Assembly (NCBI GenBank): GCA_918241715.1
Contig: CAKJYB010000003.1
Location: 1-9,565, forward strand
DNA: 9,565 bases
Direction of reading: 5' to 3'
DNA from: Clostridiales bacterium
Lineage (GTDB): Bacteria > Bacillota > Clostridia > Christensenellales > UBA1242
Part shown: positions 7,962 to 9,565 of the stretch, one piece after another
Layout: the number at the start of each line of letters is the position of its first letter
How positions within the stretch are numbered: position 1 is the first letter of the stretch
Notes under the pieces: model-generated
What the model was told of the DNA's origin: nothing
Database searches by the model: none
The model's input: the letters and a program-made list of their open reading frames with translations, nothing else
Position numbers and translations under genes: made by a program

Positions 7962-7990
7962 TTGATATATTATTATATTTTTGATATAAT
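7962..7990 (+). promoter_or_regulatory. Near-consensus promoter of the patatin gene
   Basis: TTGATA (7962-7967) is followed by a 17-bp spacer and a perfect TATAAT (7985-7990) with TGA immediately before it, an extended -10. Standard spacing puts +1 at 7997, which is the A of the patatin ATG, so the transcript would have no leader. Confidence 0.75.
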
Positions 7991-7993
7991 AAT
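7969..7993. repeat. 10-bp inverted repeat overlapping the patatin -10
   Basis: ATTATTATAT (7969-7978) and its perfect complement ATATAATAAT (7984-7993) flank TTTTG and cover the downstream spacer and whole -10 hexamer. Its position fits a repressor operator. The arms are entirely A/T in an A/T-rich region, so random occurrence is not negligible. Confidence 0.4.
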
Positions 7994-7996
7994 TTT

Positions 7997-8836
7997 ATGA
8001 TAAATTTGTTTAAGAAAAAAGTCAAAGTTGGAATTGCTTTTGGTGGTGGTGGAGCAAGGGGCTTTTCTCACCTTGGGGCAATCAAAGCATTTGAAGAATA
8101 TGGCATAAAATTTGATTATATTGCAGGCACAAGCGCCGGCAGTGTTTTTGGTGCAGCCTATGCGTCAGGAATGACTTTTAAAGAAATTTACAAAGTCGCA
8201 AAAAACCTTAAGATTGCAGACATCAGAACAAACGGATTTTTGTCTTTTACATCAAAGACGGACGGAATTGAAAAACTTGTTGTTGACACTTTGGGAGACA
8301 TTGACATAAAGGATTTAAAAACGCCATTTTCTGCTGTTGCAGTAAATATGAAAACAACAAATCAAGTTTGCATAAGCAGTGGAAATCTTGCAAAGGCAGT
8401 AGCTGGAAGTTGTTGCGTTCCAGGATTTTTTACACCAGTGATTTTTGGTGATAAGATTTTGTGTGATGGTGGACTTCAAAACACCATTCCTGCAAACATT
8501 CCACGACACTTTGGCTGTGATTATGTTGTGTCAATTGATTGCAACAGCACAAGAACATACGGGACTGAAAGCACAAAACTTTTGGACGTTTTGGGGTGTT
8601 CCATCAGAGTCCTTATGAAGAGCAACGCAAGCAAGGGGCTGTTGTGCTCTGATCTTGTTGTTTCGATTGACAACAAAAGGTTTAAATCTACAAAACTTGA
8701 AGGACTTGACGAAATGATTGACGAAGGTTATAAGGCGACAATTGACGCCATGCCACAAATCATAAAGATTTTTCAGGGGAAAGTAAAAAAGAAAAAATTT
8801 AAAAATATTGTGCAAGAAGAAATAGAATTTGTTTAA
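7997..8836 (+). CDS. Patatin-like phospholipase (RssA/NTE family)
   Basis: This is a predicted cytoplasmic or membrane-associated serine lipid hydrolase with a Ser-Asp dyad. All family elements are present in 279 residues: the glycine-rich oxyanion motif FGGGGARG (15-22), the nucleophile elbow GTSAG (44-48, S46), the AVAGSCCVPGFFTPV segment (134-148), and DGG with the catalytic Asp (157-159). The length matches the small single-domain bacterial RssA/YlbK type. There is no signal peptide or transmembrane helix; the C-terminus is basic (KVKKKKFK), which could help contact anionic membrane, an inference only. The start at 7997 lacks any Shine-Dalgarno sequence and coincides with the predicted transcription start. 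No alternative in-frame start before the glycine motif has a ribosome binding site. The substrate is unknown. Confidence 0.93.
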   Translation: MINLFKKKVKVGIAFGGGGARGFSHLGAIKAFEEYGIKFDYIAGTSAGSVFGAAYASGMTFKEIYKVAKNLKIADIRTNGFLSFTSKTDGIEKLVVDTLGDIDIKDLKTPFSAVAVNMKTTNQVCISSGNLAKAVAGSCCVPGFFTPVIFGDKILCDGGLQNTIPANIPRHFGCDYVVSIDCNSTRTYGTESTKLLDVLGCSIRVLMKSNASKGLLCSDLVVSIDNKRFKSTKLEGLDEMIDEGYKATIDAMPQIIKIFQGKVKKKKFKNIVQEEIEFV

Positions 8837-8841
8837 ACATT

Positions 8842-8870
8842 TTTACAAACAGGGCTGTTTGTGTTAAAAT
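8842..8870 (+). promoter_or_regulatory. Promoter of the kinase-like / transketolase operon
   Basis: TTTACA (8842-8847) is followed by a 17-bp spacer and TAAAAT (8865-8870), preceded by TGT as an extended -10. The predicted +1 is 8877, the A of the next gene's ATG. It lies in the 40-bp gap after the patatin stop, where no T-rich terminator is visible, so read-through from patatin may also feed this operon. Confidence 0.65.
8845..8862. repeat. Perfect 8-bp inverted repeat inside the promoter spacer (candidate operator)
   Basis: ACAAACAG (8845-8852) and CTGTTTGT (8855-8862) are exact reverse complements around a central GG, filling the space between the -35 and -10. The two-base centre is tight for an RNA hairpin and no U tract follows, so a DNA-level operator is more likely than a terminator. 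The sequence does not match the Rex, LexA or CcpA consensus as I know them. Confidence 0.6.
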
Positions 8871-8876
8871 ATTGAT

Positions 8877-9353
8877 ATGGAGAAGGAAAACCTTAACAAA
8901 ATAATCATTGTTTCTCTTTGCGATAAAATGTCTGTCGAAATTGGAAAGACTCTGTCGCAAAATTTAGGCATGATGTTTTGTGATGTTGACGACCTTGTTC
9001 AATACGAACTCATCGACAAAGACATGCTTGCAGATTTGACTTCAAAACAATATCTTGAGCAGAGTGAAGCAAAAGTTATGAGACATGTTGCTTCGTTTGA
9101 AAATGTTGTTGTTGCAATAAACTATGACTATTTCACCAAAAATTTGAAGACGCTAAAAAAAGGAGCCATTTCAATTTTTGTTGAATTTTCAAAGAAATTT
9201 GTAAATGAAAATGGGACAACAATCAATGCTCTTACATTTGAAAATAGGACAAAAAATTTGCAAACGGATGCAGATTTTTGTGTAAAAGTTGTAAAAACAG
9301 ACGCAAATTTTGTCTGCGAAAAGATTATAAACACGCTAAGGAGCAATTTATGA
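8877..9353 (+). CDS. Degenerate shikimate-kinase-like protein lacking the P-loop
   Basis: The 158 residues follow the shikimate kinase fold from end to end. The first 40 align without gaps to a typical AroK N-terminus: strand IIIV, then IGKTLSQNLGMMF matching VGxxLAxxLGxxF, then the acidic DVDD (36-39) that in AroK helps bind Mg2+ and shikimate. The position of the Walker A loop (GxxGxGKST) reads SLCDKMSVE (13-21), with no glycine or lysine. The shikimate-binding Arg of the FRxxE motif is Leu (L60), and the GGG of ATGGG is INY (81-83). Only the lid-region Arg (R124 in ENR) seems kept. It is therefore unlikely to phosphorylate shikimate and may be a regulatory or structural pseudoenzyme. The start is leaderless-like, with no Shine-Dalgarno sequence. 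It overlaps transketolase by 4 bp (ATGA). The reading frame is intact, so it is not an obvious pseudogene. Confidence 0.7.
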   Translation: MEKENLNKIIIVSLCDKMSVEIGKTLSQNLGMMFCDVDDLVQYELIDKDMLADLTSKQYLEQSEAKVMRHVASFENVVVAINYDYFTKNLKTLKKGAISIFVEFSKKFVNENGTTINALTFENRTKNLQTDADFCVKVVKTDANFVCEKIINTLRSNL

Positions 9354-9565
9354 ACATAAACCAAAAGGCTCAAAATTATTTAAAGGCACTTTCTGCCGAA
9401 ACAATCACAAATGCAAAAATAGGACATTTGGGAGTTTGTCTTGGCGCATCTTCAATTTTGTTTGCACTTTTCAAAGATCACTACAATTTTGATGCTTCCG
9501 ATCCAGACTTTTTAAATCGTGATAGATTTGTTTTGTCGGCAGGGCATGCCAGCGCACTTTATTAT
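9350..9565 (+). CDS. tkt: Transketolase, N-terminal part (runs off the window)
   Basis: The 72 visible residues match the start of full-length transketolase, the thiamine-diphosphate enzyme that moves two-carbon ketol units in the non-oxidative pentose phosphate pathway. H26 (in GHLG) and H66 (in LSAGHAS) fall at the same numbers as the conserved histidines of E. coli transketolase. NRDRFVLSAGHASALYY (56-72) is characteristic. The normally near-invariant SGHPG reads IGHLG (24-28), so Ser and Pro are replaced. The start at 9350 is supported by AAGGAG at 9338-9343, 6 nt upstream, and by the ATGA overlap with the preceding stop codon, implying coupled translation. Whether it is full length or a split N-terminal subunit cannot be seen; the sequence resembles the full-length type. 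Confidence 0.88.
   Translation, partial: MNINQKAQNYLKALSAETITNAKIGHLGVCLGASSILFALFKDHYNFDASDPDFLNRDRFVLSAGHASALYY

Noticed and set aside
8845..8862. Rho-independent terminator of the patatin gene
   Set aside because: The arms are perfect but separated by only 2 nt and no T run follows. The element falls exactly in a promoter spacer, so an operator is the better reading.
8877..9353. Functional shikimate kinase annotation
   Set aside because: The P-loop, the shikimate Arg and the GGG motif are all missing, so naming it aroK would mislead.
1..9565. Mollicute genetic code (TGA = Trp)
   Set aside because: Trp is encoded by TGG in conserved places such as MurB EWSYG, and TGA occurs only as a terminal stop, at the kinase-like gene.
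1..9565. CRISPR array, tRNA/rRNA genes or insertion sequence
   Set aside because: No regularly spaced repeats, cloverleaf-like segments, transposase motifs or terminal inverted repeats were seen; nearly all the sequence is explained by coding regions.

Overview
The window is AT-rich bacterial chromosome. It uses the standard genetic code: TGG encodes Trp, and TGA occurs only as a stop. It carries eight complete genes plus the 5' end of a ninth, all but one on the plus strand. A WhiA protein two genes downstream of MurB and directly before DnaE, the low G+C and the GGAG-type ribosome binding sites all point to a Gram-positive lineage, most likely Bacillota (Clostridia-like or a reduced gut or host-associated relative). 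The exact taxon cannot be read from the sequence.

Layout. Positions 1-67 hold an A/T hairpin that looks like the terminator of an upstream gene. Positions 68-6777 are a tight housekeeping block: murB (cell-wall precursor synthesis), dtd (D-aminoacyl-tRNA editing), a stand-alone PHP-family metallophosphoesterase, whiA and dnaE (replicative polymerase alpha subunit). whiA overlaps the stop codons of both its neighbours by one base (TAGTG and TAATG), so PHP-whiA-dnaE is almost certainly translationally coupled. A bidirectional terminator at 6776-6806 separates this block from a convergent minus-strand gene for a cytoplasmic ankyrin-repeat protein with an unrecognised C-terminal region. A 112-bp divergent intergenic region with two facing promoters follows, then a plus-strand patatin-like phospholipase. 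Next comes a small protein that aligns without gaps to shikimate kinase but has lost its nucleotide-binding loop. Its stop codon overlaps the start of a transketolase gene that runs off the end of the window.

The block resembles the murB-PHP-rapZ-yvcK-whiA-dnaE order known from many Clostridia, but rapZ and yvcK are absent and dtd sits after murB.

Three observations deserve a second look. First, the patatin and kinase-like genes lack a Shine-Dalgarno sequence and have near-consensus extended -10 promoters whose predicted +1 is exactly the A of the ATG, so they are probably leaderless. The internal operon genes have good Shine-Dalgarno sites. Second, each of these promoters contains a perfect inverted repeat, suggesting operator control. 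Third, the degenerate shikimate-kinase-like protein is translationally coupled to a transketolase that itself carries unusual substitutions in the conserved SGHPG motif. No CRISPR array, tRNA, rRNA or insertion sequence was found.
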